Assembly: GCA_010356995.1 (NCBI GenBank)
Contig: ML996692.1
Location: 507,933 to 571,932 of the forward strand
Direction of reading: 5' to 3'
Source: Trichodelitschia bisporula
Taxonomy: Eukaryota; Ascomycota; Dothideomycetes; Phaeotrichales; Phaeotrichaceae
DNA: 64,000 nt
Made by a program: the position numbers and the translations under genes. Of this stretch, positions 40,751-51,025 are shown piece by piece; within the stretch, counting starts at the first letter, position 1, and each line of letters starts with the position of its first letter. The notes below the pieces were generated by a model that saw only the letters and a program-made list of their open reading frames with translations, ran no database searches and was not told the origin of the DNA.

Positions 40751-42676
40751 ATGGCTACCCCGCCGCCTCCATCACAAGTAGGGTCTGCATTGCTGCAAGG
40801 CAATCATATGCCCGGCATCACGTCAGATGCAATGCCTCTCCACCCGCTGAGATCTGGGTACAACCTCGCCATGTACATAGTTAAGAACGTACTGGGGCTT
40901 GATCCGTCCATTGTCATCAATCTCAGCATCGCTCTCGCCGCGATAACGACATTCGGTCGCTACATCAAAAATTACGTCCACAGATTTCTGGTCCAGACAA
41001 TAATCTCCCAAGTGCATATTCACGAGGACGATGCGCTCTATCAGTACGTCATGAAGTGGATGACTGACCGCCATCTTGAGCGTAAGGTGTTCCGCTCCGT
41101 CAAAGCGAACACCATGGCCAAGGTCACGGTTGAAGATGACGAGGCCGCCTTCGCTGCCATGACCAAAACGAAGCTTGACATGGACAAGCCCATCAGCTAC
41201 CGCACTATGATCGGCCGCTCACCAATCCGGTTCCAACCCCATTCTATGTCACATATCTTCATCCATCGTCGCAACATCTTCATTTTCCGCCATGGTGTGC
41301 GGTCCATCCCCGTAACCGGCCACCCGCTGATGGCAATGGGCCCGCGCGGGAATGCCTTCCGCAACTCCGGCGAGATCACCATCGAAGTTCTATCCCGCTC
41401 GCTAGCCCCCATCAAGGCCCTTCTTGAAGAAGCCCAGACGTATTTCCTCGACAAGGCCATCCACACGACTACCATCTTCCGCGGCACCGGTGGCATGTGG
41501 ATGCGCATCTCATCGCGTCCTAGCCGCGGTATCGACACCGTCATCCTTGAGAAGGCGAAGAAGCAAGCCCTCCTTCGTGACATTAACGAATACCTCCATC
41601 CGAACACGCGGCGCTGGTATGCGAACCAGGGCATCCCGTACCGGCGCGGCTATCTTTTCTCTGGCCCGCCAGGTACAGGCAAAACCAGTCTGACATCCGC
41701 CATTGCTGGCGTCTTCGGCTTGGACATCTATTATCTCTCGCTTCTTGATCAGTTCGTGACGGAAGAACTCTTCGTGCGACTGTTCTCCACCGTGCCCTCG
41801 CGCTGCATCGTGCTGCTTGAAGACATCGATTCCGCGGGCCTGAAGCGCGAAAAGCCCAACAAGAGAAGAAAGGACTACCAAGGCCAGCAGCGCATCACGC
41901 TGTCCGGTCTCCTCAACGCCATCGACGGCGTCTCCTCCTCCGAAGGCCGCATCCTCGTGATGACCACCAACCACCCGGAAGCCCTGGACCCTGCCCTCAT
42001 TCGCCCAGGCCGCATAGACATGCACGTTGCATTCGCCCTTCCGCACCGCCCCGAGATGGAGGAAATGTTCTGCCGCATGTACCGCGGACTGACCGACAAA
42101 GCCGAGGAGCGCAGCAAGGCGCTCACCGGGACGGCTGTCGCGACTTCCGAGGACGGCGCTGCGGAGCCCGAGGCCGCGTCCGAGAGCAAGGGCAAGGCCG
42201 AGGCTGAGGCTGAGGCCGAGAAGAAAGCTTCGCACATCCCTGCTCTCTGCGGCTTCCGTCCCGCTCCCCCACCCCCCAGTTCGGAGGAACTGCAGGCGCT
42301 GGCGGTTGCGTTCGCGCAGGCACTGCCCGAGGGGAAGCTCAGTTTGGCTGCGATACAGGGCTACCTGCTGAAGCATAAGGGCGATCCCCGCGAGGCGAGC
42401 AAGAACGCGGGCGCGTGGTGGGAGAGTGAAGAGGCGGATCGGATTGCGAAGGAGGAGGAAGAGGCGCGGGCTGAGGCAGAGGAGAAGAAGGCGGCGCAGA
42501 GGAGTGAGGCTAATGGAAAGGAGAAAAAGGACGGGGATGAGGGTGTCAATGGCGTCAGTGAGGGGAGTGGGAGCGAAACAAGCGATGATGCCAGCGCCAT
42601 TGACAGTATCAACTTCCGTAACCCTGGCATGTTCCCTATACCGATACCGCGCACCGCGGACATGGCAATGGGGTAG
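40751..42676 (+). CDS. BCS1-like AAA ATPase, 641 aa
   Basis: An intron-free frame. One hydrophobic N-terminal segment (SIVINLSIALAAITTFGRYI) fits a single membrane span. The BCS1 N-domain follows (SYRTMIGRSPIRFQPHSMSH to YFLDKAIHTTTIFRG). The AAA module has Walker A GPPGTGKTS, Walker B CIVLLEDIDSAG, sensor MTTNHPEALDPALIRPGRID and the BCS1-typical RRWYANQGIPYRRGYLFSG entry. Bcs1 inserts the Rieske protein into mitochondrial complex III; fungi also carry several BCS1-like paralogues of unknown role. Unlike short Bcs1 proteins (about 450 residues), this one has an Ala/Glu-rich insertion after the AAA core and a charged C-terminal tail of about 100 residues. That favours a paralogue over the canonical Bcs1. 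Confidence 0.92.
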   Translation: MATPPPPSQVGSALLQGNHMPGITSDAMPLHPLRSGYNLAMYIVKNVLGLDPSIVINLSIALAAITTFGRYIKNYVHRFLVQTIISQVHIHEDDALYQYVMKWMTDRHLERKVFRSVKANTMAKVTVEDDEAAFAAMTKTKLDMDKPISYRTMIGRSPIRFQPHSMSHIFIHRRNIFIFRHGVRSIPVTGHPLMAMGPRGNAFRNSGEITIEVLSRSLAPIKALLEEAQTYFLDKAIHTTTIFRGTGGMWMRISSRPSRGIDTVILEKAKKQALLRDINEYLHPNTRRWYANQGIPYRRGYLFSGPPGTGKTSLTSAIAGVFGLDIYYLSLLDQFVTEELFVRLFSTVPSRCIVLLEDIDSAGLKREKPNKRRKDYQGQQRITLSGLLNAIDGVSSSEGRILVMTTNHPEALDPALIRPGRIDMHVAFALPHRPEMEEMFCRMYRGLTDKAEERSKALTGTAVATSEDGAAEPEAASESKGKAEAEAEAEKKASHIPALCGFRPAPPPPSSEELQALAVAFAQALPEGKLSLAAIQGYLLKHKGDPREASKNAGAWWESEEADRIAKEEEEARAEAEEKKAAQRSEANGKEKKDGDEGVNGVSEGSGSETSDDASAIDSINFRNPGMFPIPIPRTADMAMG

Positions 42677-43647
42677 GGACGGATTTTGAACTTATCAGCG
42701 TCTCTCCTTAGCCTTCGCTGACGTTACTAGTCCTAGTACCTTGACGTCCATGATGCAGCGTCTCGGCGAGGATCTTCGTCGATCCAGCGAGCATTGAGAC
42801 TCACGCTTTCCGCTATTCATATTATGTCAGCATAGGGTGCGCAGCGGGCGTTTCTTGCGGTTCGGATAGCTTTGCTGCCGGGAAATAGATACGGACTCGT
42901 CGGCAGGGTGATTTGCACTGCCGGGCAATGAAGGATGGCGTCGTGATGTCGTGATGTCGTGATGTTGTACGTTGTCCCTTAAACCGGGTCCACGGGCTCA
43001 TTCGGATGTACCCGGCGCTACATCCGGTGGGTCCGCACGCGGGCCGGGGCCTAGGGTGGGCCTGGCTCCCTATCATCGTTCACGACTCGTGACTACGCGA
43101 GACAACCCACGGCCTCAGACATTCATGCCTCTCGCAATTAGAGGGAAGCCAAAGATTCATGAGTGTTACAAGCGAGCGAGCGCAATATCTTGGTCTATCC
43201 TTTGAGGCGCCGTTCTACATTATCGTCTCTTCCGGTGCTTGTGAGCTCGTATCAGTTGGTGCTTTCACCAGATCCCCGAGGGATGGGTCAATGATCTGGG
43301 TCTTCGACCAGAGACTGGCATCCAAGATCATCGACCCACCCGTGCAGTCCAAATTGTTGAAAAGCTGATTACCAGACATGACGTCAGATCTATCAAGCCA
43401 TAACCGAAACCACGACAACACCAATGCAACGAACAACCAGCACCAACGAGCAAAAGACGCCGCATAACCCTCTGCCCAAAGCCCAATACAAAAAGAATGT
43501 ACCCAGTTTTCCCAACCACACATGCACCGAATGCAATGAACGTCTCTGATCCCAGCACGCAAATACAAAAAGTGTAGTCCCTAAACGTACTAAGAACGCC
43601 GCCTAAATCCACCCCATGATTACTCCACTACACACTAGATCTTGGTC
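42677..43647. other. Convergent 3' flanks, BCS1-like and RING genes
   Basis: The two genes end toward each other across 971 bp. No coding frame is supported. A short tandem repeat lies at 42940-42963. Confidence 0.5.
42940..42963 (+). repeat. Microsatellite, 8-bp unit three times
   Basis: The unit GTCGTGAT is repeated three times without a mismatch, followed by a partial fourth copy. Confidence 0.9.
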
Positions 43648-45394
43648 CTAACCAAGTCTCGGCCACATTTTCCCCACTACTTTCCGCCACACCGGCGCCC
43701 TCGCTGCCTCCGCCTCGAGCATCCGCTCCCGTATCTCGGCACCTTGGGCCCGCAGTGCCGCTGCGCTATCCGGGGGCGCGAGCGAAGTACCACCTGAGGA
43801 AGGCGGCCGCACGCGCACCGGCGCCGGCACCTCCGTCGTAGGCAGAACGGGGGCAACGGCGCCCGTGCCGGCGCCGGAGGAAGACCGGACCACGGAGCGG
43901 GGAAAGCGTAAAACCTCGCGAATGCTGGGCGGGTCGTGCGGGTGCAGGTTGCGGCGCATGCGGCGGAGGAGGCGCTCGCGGCGCACCATGGCGTTGGTGA
44001 TGGGGGGCGAGTAGTCGGCTGGCAGGACGGAGAGCTTGCACATGGGGCAGAGGGAGGAGTTTTGCCGGAGGAAGGGGTCAATGCATTCCGGGTGGAAGAT
44101 GTGGTGGCAGGGGAGTTCGCGGATGCGGGTTTCGTAGGGGGTGAAGTCGTCGAGGCAGATGGCGCAGGTGGGTTGGGAGAAGGGGGCGGGGTGGGGGGGG
44201 AGTTCTTTGGAGGGTTCGGAGAGAGGGGGGTCGGCTGGGGGGAGGGGTGAGGGTTGGGAGGCGATTGGGTTGGTAGGGCTGTTGGGGTTGTTGGGGTTGG
44301 AGCTTGGAGCTTCGGGCTTGCTGGAGGGAGGCTCGAGGGGGGCGGGTGATGACGTGGGAGGAGAAGATTGAGTGGAGGTATCGGAAGAGGACTTGGGAAC
44401 TGCGTTGTCAGATACAAAGGTGTATAGAGGCATTTGCTGCAGGACACTGGCTGGGACGGTGACTCTCCGAATGCCTAGCGCCTCGATGTCAACCTCGCCG
44501 CTGATTACCCGACGTCGTAGGGCTTCTCGTCGTTTACGTTGAAGCCATTGCAGGAAAAAGGATGTGACGGCGATTATCATAATGAGTATGCCCAAGACGA
44601 TGAGTAAGAACACCCAGAGGCTGGGGAGACTGTTATGTCCAGCTGTTCACGGTCAGAAGCGAACCCGATGGAGGAGGGACTGGAAGCTCGGCTTACAAAC
44701 TTCAACCTCCGCCGCCAGCCGGATGTACGACCTGGGATCGATGTGCTGTGAAAGTATTTCTCCATTAGGCATATTGGTGACATTATCCGAGTAGTAGGCA
44801 AGGTTCTGCATTATAAGTCCACCGGTGGAACCAGAAATAGCAAAGACGGGATACCGATATGTTGTCTTCCACCGCCCCCCATCCCCAATGCTCCATCGCG
44901 CATTGTTGGCCAGAGGCGGGATAGCGGTGCTGTTGTCGGGCAGGTAGAAGATAAAAGTTTTGACGGGATCCATCTGGGCGGCGGCCATATACGCAAGAGT
45001 GCAGCTGGGATTTATCCATGGTGCAAGGGCGATAAGGTTGATGCTGTTGGTATCTGGGAGATTTACTCTGCGTGTGGCATTTACTGGAATTAGCCCGGCC
45101 GCTTCCGGGCATTGGCCGCGGTGCAGAGTGGGTACGTAGAGGAGGCCATCCAAATCCTCGCCGGGACTTGATGCGGTGGTGGAGAGGGTTCGGATCTTGC
45201 TGTTTTCTTGGAGGGAGAATGACAATGATGTCTACACCGACGGTTAGCAGGCAGACGAGACCAGCGGGACGGGGAATAAGCACATCTACTGGCTTAAAGT
45301 TTTCTTGCAGGATGCCAAAGTAGCCCGGGTCCGGGAAGGATAAAGTTAAGACGGTAAGACCTAGAGCAGCTGTGATGCCGATTGAATCAGACAT
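43648..45394 (-). CDS. PA-TM-RING type membrane E3 ubiquitin ligase, about 546 aa
   Basis: Three exons. The first (ATG at 45392-45394) encodes a signal-peptide-like start, MSDSIGITAALGLTVLTLSF. The second encodes a lumenal region of about 190 residues with NSINLIALAPWINPSCTLAYMA and PVFAISGSTGGLIMQNLAYYS, resembling a protease-associated (PA) domain. The third begins at a membrane helix (VFLLIVLGILIMIIAVTSFFL) followed by basic residues QRKRREALRRR, a long Pro/Ser-rich linker and a RING-H2 finger. Its ligands are CAIC, CHHIFHPEC and CPMC, in the order C-x2-C, C-x-H-x2-H-x2-C, C-x2-C. This layout is that of PA-TM-RING ligases such as RNF13/RNF167, which act at endosomal or vacuolar membranes. 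Substrate is unknown. The joins PVD|TSLSF and VEV|SGHNS keep frame. Confidence 0.88.
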
Positions 45395-46340
45395 GTCGGC
45401 ACATTAAGGTACGCAAGAGAGCCGACGTACTCATGGCTGCTCAGACCATTGTTGACGACGCGGTCAACGCATGTATGAGGGGCGGATCGCGTGTCGGATT
45501 CAAAGGTGGCTGGGCGATTCGGGGAAGTCAAGGATTTCAATACGGCAAGCAAGGAGGGCGCAAAACGATAGCGTGCGAGTTGCGAGGTTGAAAAGGATGA
45601 ATAAGGTTGGGAAGAGGAGATGGGACTAAGAGGACAAGCGATAAGGATGCGGATGAGATGGGAGATGGGGGGAGAGGATGTGGGTAGGATGAAGTCAAGG
45701 GCGGCTGTGGTGTGGTATGGTGGGCAGGCGGTTCGGGGGCTTTGGGGGGCGTTTGGAGGGTATGGGTATGGCATGCAGTGGGGAGGGCTCAGTTCTAGTG
45801 GATTTGCTAGGGTGTGCGTGGATCACAAAGGCTACTCATCCTATTAGGGAGGAGAAGAAGGGAGGGGTTGGGAGGCAGGGCGAGGATTGGGAACGGGGAG
45901 CGGGTGAATTTGGAGACGGAGCGAGGGGGAGCGAAGGGGGGGAGGGGGGAGAGCGAGGCCAGCAGAATGGACTTTTGGAATCGAATTGGGGCTGGGAACA
46001 GGAGATGTGAAGGGCTGGAACTCTTTGGGGAAGTTTTGACACGAAGATTGAGGTGTAGGAGGAGAGCCTGGGGTCCCGAGTCGACAACATGATGATCAAA
46101 GCACCACACGCTTCGAGTGTGTCCGCTTCTTTTCTCCCTCTCCTCGTCCCCTTCAAGATCAGCACCTCGAGGGAACGAGGATAGAGAGGAGACAATGGAT
46201 GAACAACAAGAGAGAGGTTATGAAGATCTGAATATAAAAGAAAGCCTTTGATGCCGAGCCGGGTACGGCCAACCCAAGCGAAGGACACCGTACATCCGTA
46301 AAAGCTTGTTATCCCCCCCGTGCCCCCAATTCTCCCCTCA

Positions 46341-46358
46341 CCCCCCCCCCCCCCCCCC
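46341..46358 (+). repeat. Homopolymer run of 18 C
   Basis: Eighteen consecutive C bases are visible on the plus strand in the divergent promoter region. The length may vary or be imprecise in the assembly. Confidence 0.95.
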
Positions 46359-46514
46359 AGATCGTCCACTCACCACCAACTCTCGGAGAAGCCAGACGCC
46401 ATCCATCCCGTCTCGCGTCTCCACCCACGCAACCGCACCCCCTCCCCTTCCTTTAATTCCATCCAACCAAGAGGAAGCAACAGCAACAGCAGATCCAAAA
46501 GCCTCTTCGAAACG

Positions 46515-46534
46515 GTAGATACCAAGGTATCTAC
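46515..46534. promoter_or_regulatory. Inverted repeat with 9-bp arms
   Basis: The sequence gtagataccaaggtatctac has two perfect 9-bp arms around AA. The spacer is too short for a stable RNA loop without losing base pairs, so a binding site for a dimeric DNA-binding protein is one reading. It lies about 360 bp before the ngg1 start codon. Confidence 0.4.
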
Positions 46535-46892
46535 CCGCCTTGGCTCATGAAGCTTAGCATCAACCTTCTTGCTCTTGCCATCAGCCGCAAAAGCGTGACT
46601 ACCCAAGAGGACTGTGGCTTGCCTTCTGAACTGCAGGCGCGGCGGCAACCTGTTGATTCAGACGACACGCTTCTCTCTCTCCCCCACCTTTCCATCGCCC
46701 ATCTACCTCCGTATACCATCTCATCTCCTGGCCGTGATCCCGTACCGTCGCATCTCATCGCAACCCATTCCCTTCGTCTTTGCCACTTGTTTACGTCCCG
46801 TCAGCTCTCGTGCACATTTTCGCAATCCCCAGCAACCCCTACGGCACCCAACCCACAGTAACCCCCAAGCGTCCGTTCGTCCGCCCGTCGCA

Positions 46893-49059
46893 ATGCCGAC
46901 GCCTGCGCCTGGCAAGGGCAAAGGCAAGGCGGCGCGTCCCCAACAGCAAGACGTGTCTGCACAGGCTCCTCGTCGCTCGCGCAGCCGTAACTCAACACCA
47001 GTGTCGGCCAGCTCCACCTCCCACACGGTCGAAACCAACCCTCCATACATTACCACTTCGCTGACTTCAGGCCCCGTCCTCTCCAACAGCCCCGTCGAGG
47101 ACATCTTCGACGCGTACAGCAAGGCAGCGGGCAGCCCTCCCTCTGCTGGCGCTCTTCGCCTCATCACCGAAAATGTCAAGTCTCAGCTCCTTGGCACTGT
47201 CAAGCCGCGCATCGATACTTGCGAACGCCTAATCCGGGAATTGCACATGCGGAGGAAAGAGCGAACCGAGCGCGACCGTCAGCGGGAAAGAATGGCCCGC
47301 GACGCTGAGGAACGCCGGCTCACCAAGGCAAGAGCAACCCCGCGAAAGAAGGACCGCGAAGAAATGGCGCGCCCGCTGGCGGTCGGTGCGCACGGTGTCG
47401 CCCGTCAGGATGGTGTTGACCTCCACAAAGGTGCGCATCAAACTCATTCTTATTTCTGTCACCCCGCTCGGCGGCCCTCCGTGCGTGCACATGCCGACTG
47501 GCACTGTGCTTTCCCCGCATTGCTTCGCCTTATTTCCTCACCTACCTCTTTTGCCCTACTGCCTTCTCGGCGTACTGTGTCTCGGTGCACGAGCGCGCCG
47601 TACCGCTCGACGCCGTCGTTATATCTTTCTGCGAGCTCCATGGAGCTGTGCTACAATGTCAACATGCCGAGAAATCTATGATTCCCACAACACCAAGCTG
47701 ATTCCCGTAGCAGAGACTACATCTTCCTCAATATCATCGCCCTCGTCGCAACCACCTGCGTCCACCACAGATACAATAAAGCCTGGCGCGTCGCCAACTT
47801 CACCAATGACTCCTCATCAGCCTCCACCGGCTCCCACCATTCCACAGTACCAGATCTTCGGGGACGATCCGACAGCGTTCCCCGACCCGACCATTTACGA
47901 GATTCGCCCCATCACACCGGGTATGACGGAGGAGGAGAAGAAGGAGATCCTCGGGGTCTCCTCATACCCCGCCTCAAACCTCCACCATCTCACGCCGGGC
48001 ATCCCGCCGAATCGCGACTTCAGCAATGCTAAGCCGATGAACCAAGTCAACGCGCAGACGTTCCATAATTACGTGGAACCTTTCATTCGTCCCCTGACCG
48101 AGGAAGATCGCGCCTTTCTCCTTGAGCGTGGTGACCGAACCAAAGCCTTCGTGATGCCGAAGCGCGGCCGCCACTACAAGGAGGTCTGGGCGGAGGAAGA
48201 TGGGGGAATGGCGGTTGACTTCAACTTGGACAAACTGCCTGCGAATGTAGCTCGAGGAGATGGCATTGAAGCCATGGATGACGCAGCGGCTGAAACGGAC
48301 GAGCTCTCTGCTGGTCCTATGGTTGCGCGTCTGTTGGCTACCCTTCGCTCGGATCCCTTCTCCACGAACACCAACGATGCTGTCAACGGTGACGCGATGG
48401 ACATTGACGGCGAAACACAGCCTACCCCGCAACCCGGTGATGCCAAGGCTGAAGTCCCCGCCACAGCTTTCCCTGAGGCGACTTGGAAGAATGCACCTCC
48501 GGTCCCGCGCCAAGACTATGAATCCCTGGACGACCGCGTCATGGCTGAGCTCCGCAACATGGGCTTCCTCGGACCTTCAGACACGCCTGACTACGACAGT
48601 GGGGCTGACGATGAAGTTGCTGCGCGCCTGCGCTTCCTGCAAGAGGAGCTTCGCCGTGTCTCCATCATCAATGGCGCTCGCAAGGCCCGTGTCTTGGAAG
48701 TCGCTGATGGCTGGATGGCCGCCCAGGAGTACCAGACCATTGCGGACGACCTCGACAACCAGCTCAATCAAGCCTACCTGAAGCGCAACCGGAATATCGG
48801 CAAGAAGACCAAGCAGGTCAAGCGGCCGGGTGGTGCCGGCGGCGGCAGCCATCCCATCGGCGTGGCGCGTCCCGGCGGTCATGGCGTCGGCGAGCCCATC
48901 CGCAACCTCATGGATCGGCGCGACAAGTGGAATGGCTGGATTGGCCCCGTGGTCAACTACGGCAAGGTTGGCATTCCTTCTGAGACGCTGTTCGACGATG
49001 GAACCATGAAGAAGCTGGAGGCTCGGGAGCAGGAGAGCTGGGGTGAAGGCGAAGAATAG
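46893..49059 (+). CDS. ngg1: SAGA/ADA subunit Ada3 (Ngg1), about 628 aa
   Basis: Exons 46893-47430 and 47711-49059 sum to 1887 nt. The start MPTPAPGKGKGKAARP is basic and disordered; a helical region follows (VEDIFDAYSKAAGSPPSAGALRLITENVK). The block RPLAVGAHGVARQDGVDLHK precedes the intron. The second exon has YEIRPITPGMTEEEKKEI, PMNQVNAQTFHNYVEPFIRPLTEEDRAFL, FVMPKRGRHYKEVWAEEDG and the conserved C-terminal domain DDEVAARLRFLQEELRRVSIINGARKAR to NQAYLKRNRNIGKKTK. This is the Ada3/Ngg1 family. Ada3 links Gcn5 and Ada2 in the histone acetyltransferase module of SAGA and ADA. The 280-nt intron is long for this genome; I chose the acceptor CCCGTAG because it yields HK-AETTSSS in frame, but another acceptor is possible. 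Confidence 0.92.
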
Positions 49060-49367
49060 ATGGATGGGCGCTCACGTGGAGTTATTACGGAGTTTCGGGT
49101 GGAAAAACAGGACTCGGACGTTTATGGCGGTTTAACCTAGTTTCGGTGACCAGCAGCTGCTGTATGTCTCATGATTGCACTCAGTCCTAGTTCTGTCCGG
49201 TCCCTGCATGCGGCCGTAACAAGAATACCAGTCACTTTATAAAGCTTTGAGTTGAGAGTGTCCGTGAAGATTGAGATGGAGGTGAGCAGTATCATCTATG
49301 AACTTAGAGCCGTATTTCGTAGTGCGTATCTTGTAGCGCACACAAGCACGCTCCACATTCCGCATCC
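49060..49367. other. Convergent 3' flanks, ngg1 and P450
   Basis: These 308 bp lie between two facing stop codons. No coding frame or distinctive structure is seen. Confidence 0.5.
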
Positions 49368-51025
49368 TTACCTGACAGGAATAGCCCGACACCAAAGCGG
49401 GCCCTTGTCCCACATTATGAAGATCTTCTGATCAGCCCAGTTCTCGCTCTCCGGGCAAAGCTCCAGATCAAAGTTCCACAGAACTTTCGATAAAATGATG
49501 CGGATCTCATGATACGCCATGCTGCGCAGTATTAGCCACATCCTCGATCCCCCAGAAGGATCAAAAACTCACTTCTTCCCCAGACACACCCGCGGCCCTA
49601 GCGAAAACGGCTGCAACGCCGCGCGCATGTCGTGCGCATACGCGCCCCCTCCCCCCTCTTCCCCGCTCAACCACCGCTCCGGCGCAAACACTCCCGCGTT
49701 CCTAAAGTTGCCCTCGTTGCGATACGCCGCCAGGTGCGTGACCATAACCGCCGCGCCCCCGGGCACCCAGACCCCGTCGACAGCCGCGCCGCCCACGGGC
49801 ACGATACGCGGCAGCCCGTTGGACACGGGGGGGAACATGCGGAGGCCTTCTTCGATGCAGGCGTGCAGGTACTTCAGGTGCTGGAGGCGCTCGATGGAAA
49901 TATCCGCCTCCACAGGGAATGCGGTCCGGATTTCGGCGACGAGGCGGGCGAGGGCGGGCGGGTTGCGGAGAAGGTGGTAGGTTAGGCCGCTGAGGAGCGT
50001 GGCGGTGGTTTCGGTGCCGGCGATCATGAAGAGGTTGGCGTTGGTGTACATTTCCTTCAAGGGCAGGGTGGGTCCCGTGCCGTCTTTGTTCTCCGCCAGC
50101 ACGAGGCCCCAGATATCCGGCCGGGCGTCCGTCTTGGCCAAGCGCCGATCGACGCGCTCGCTGCTGAAGCGGCCGTGCTGCCGCCGCTTCTCATCGATGG
50201 ACGCGGGCATGCAGCGCACGAGCAGCGGTTCGACGTAGGGGACGTAGCGCATGGCCATGAGATAAGCGCCGAAGCGGAACGAGGCGAACATATTCGCGAC
50301 CCAGGGGTGGTACTCGTTGTCGCGGAGCAGGTTGAGCGGTTCGCCGAAGGTGAGGTCGCCCATGATGTCGAAGGTGGTGAAGTTGTACATGGTGACCATA
50401 TTGACACGGGCATCCGCTTTGCCCGCCTTCGCGGCGGCAGCGACATTGCGCAGGCGCTGCACGAGCAGGTCGACGTATGTCAGGAATAGGGGCTCCTGCT
50501 GCTTGAGTGCCCTATCTGAAAACGCATTCGAGAAGATGCGCCGGATGCGACTGTGGTCCTCGGGCGTGGCGCGGATGATGTCCGGCACGTGGGCGAATTC
50601 GTCGCCAGCAGGCACGGAGTAGAACTTGGGGGATTTGACGAAGGCTGGTTGTCCGCCTTTGCGGTAGCCGTAGATATCCTTGAAGGCGCCGCCGCCGGCG
50701 AAGCTGAGCTCTCCCGGCGAGATGCGGACCACATTGCCGTATTTCTGGTGCAGGGCTGTTATCCAATGTTGCGCTGTTCCATCGGTGGTGTGCTTAATCA
50801 TCGGCCAAAAAGTTCCGCGGGCGAGAATAGGGCCGGGGAAGGAGCGAAGGGGGTGAAGGGTGAGATTGTAGACGATCTTTAGAAGGTAAAGAGCCGGTCC
50901 CTACAAGACTTGAGCGAGCTGTCGCGGATGCAACTTTGTGTGATACTCACCAGGAAAAGCATCAGAGCAACGAGCTGCCCCGTAGGGAGGCTCACCAAAC
51001 CGTCAATTACATTGCTGATAGCCAT
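49368..51025 (-). CDS. Cytochrome P450 monooxygenase, microsomal type, about 517 aa
   Basis: Three exons. The first encodes MAISNVIDGLVSLPTGQLVALMLFL, a membrane-anchor segment; the second opens GPALYLLKIVYNLTLHPLRSFPGP with the proline hinge. The I-helix oxygen-binding motif is AGTETTAT, the K-helix ExxR is EEGLR, the PERF-like element is FAPERW, and the heme loop is FSLGPRVCLGK with the axial Cys. The last exon (NMAYHEIRIILSKVLWNFDLEL to WCRAIPVR, stop at 49368-49370) completes the L helix, absent from the longest open frame. The pattern is close to the CYP65/CYP58-like group of fungal secondary metabolism. No synthase, transporter or regulator lies within the window, so substrate is unknown and it may be an isolated detoxifying enzyme. 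All key residues are present. Confidence 0.93.

Larger units (their letters stand above)
45395..46892. promoter_or_regulatory. Divergent promoter region, RING and ngg1 genes
   Basis: About 1.5 kb between two starts facing apart. The plus strand is purine-rich from 45600 to 46050 and pyrimidine-rich from 46310 to 46890, consistent with C/T-rich leaders reading outward on both sides. It contains a C18 run and a 20-nt inverted repeat. Frames here (for example 45836-46369 minus) start at non-ATG codons and cross the homopolymer, so I do not call them genes. Confidence 0.5.

Noticed and set aside
41510-42376. 288-codon minus-strand frame inside the BCS1-like gene
   Set aside because: It is an antisense shadow of the AAA ATPase coding region and has no domain.
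45836-46369. 177-codon minus-strand frame in the RING/ngg1 promoter region
   Set aside because: It starts at a non-ATG codon, begins in a poly-glycine run caused by the C18 tract, and has no domain.
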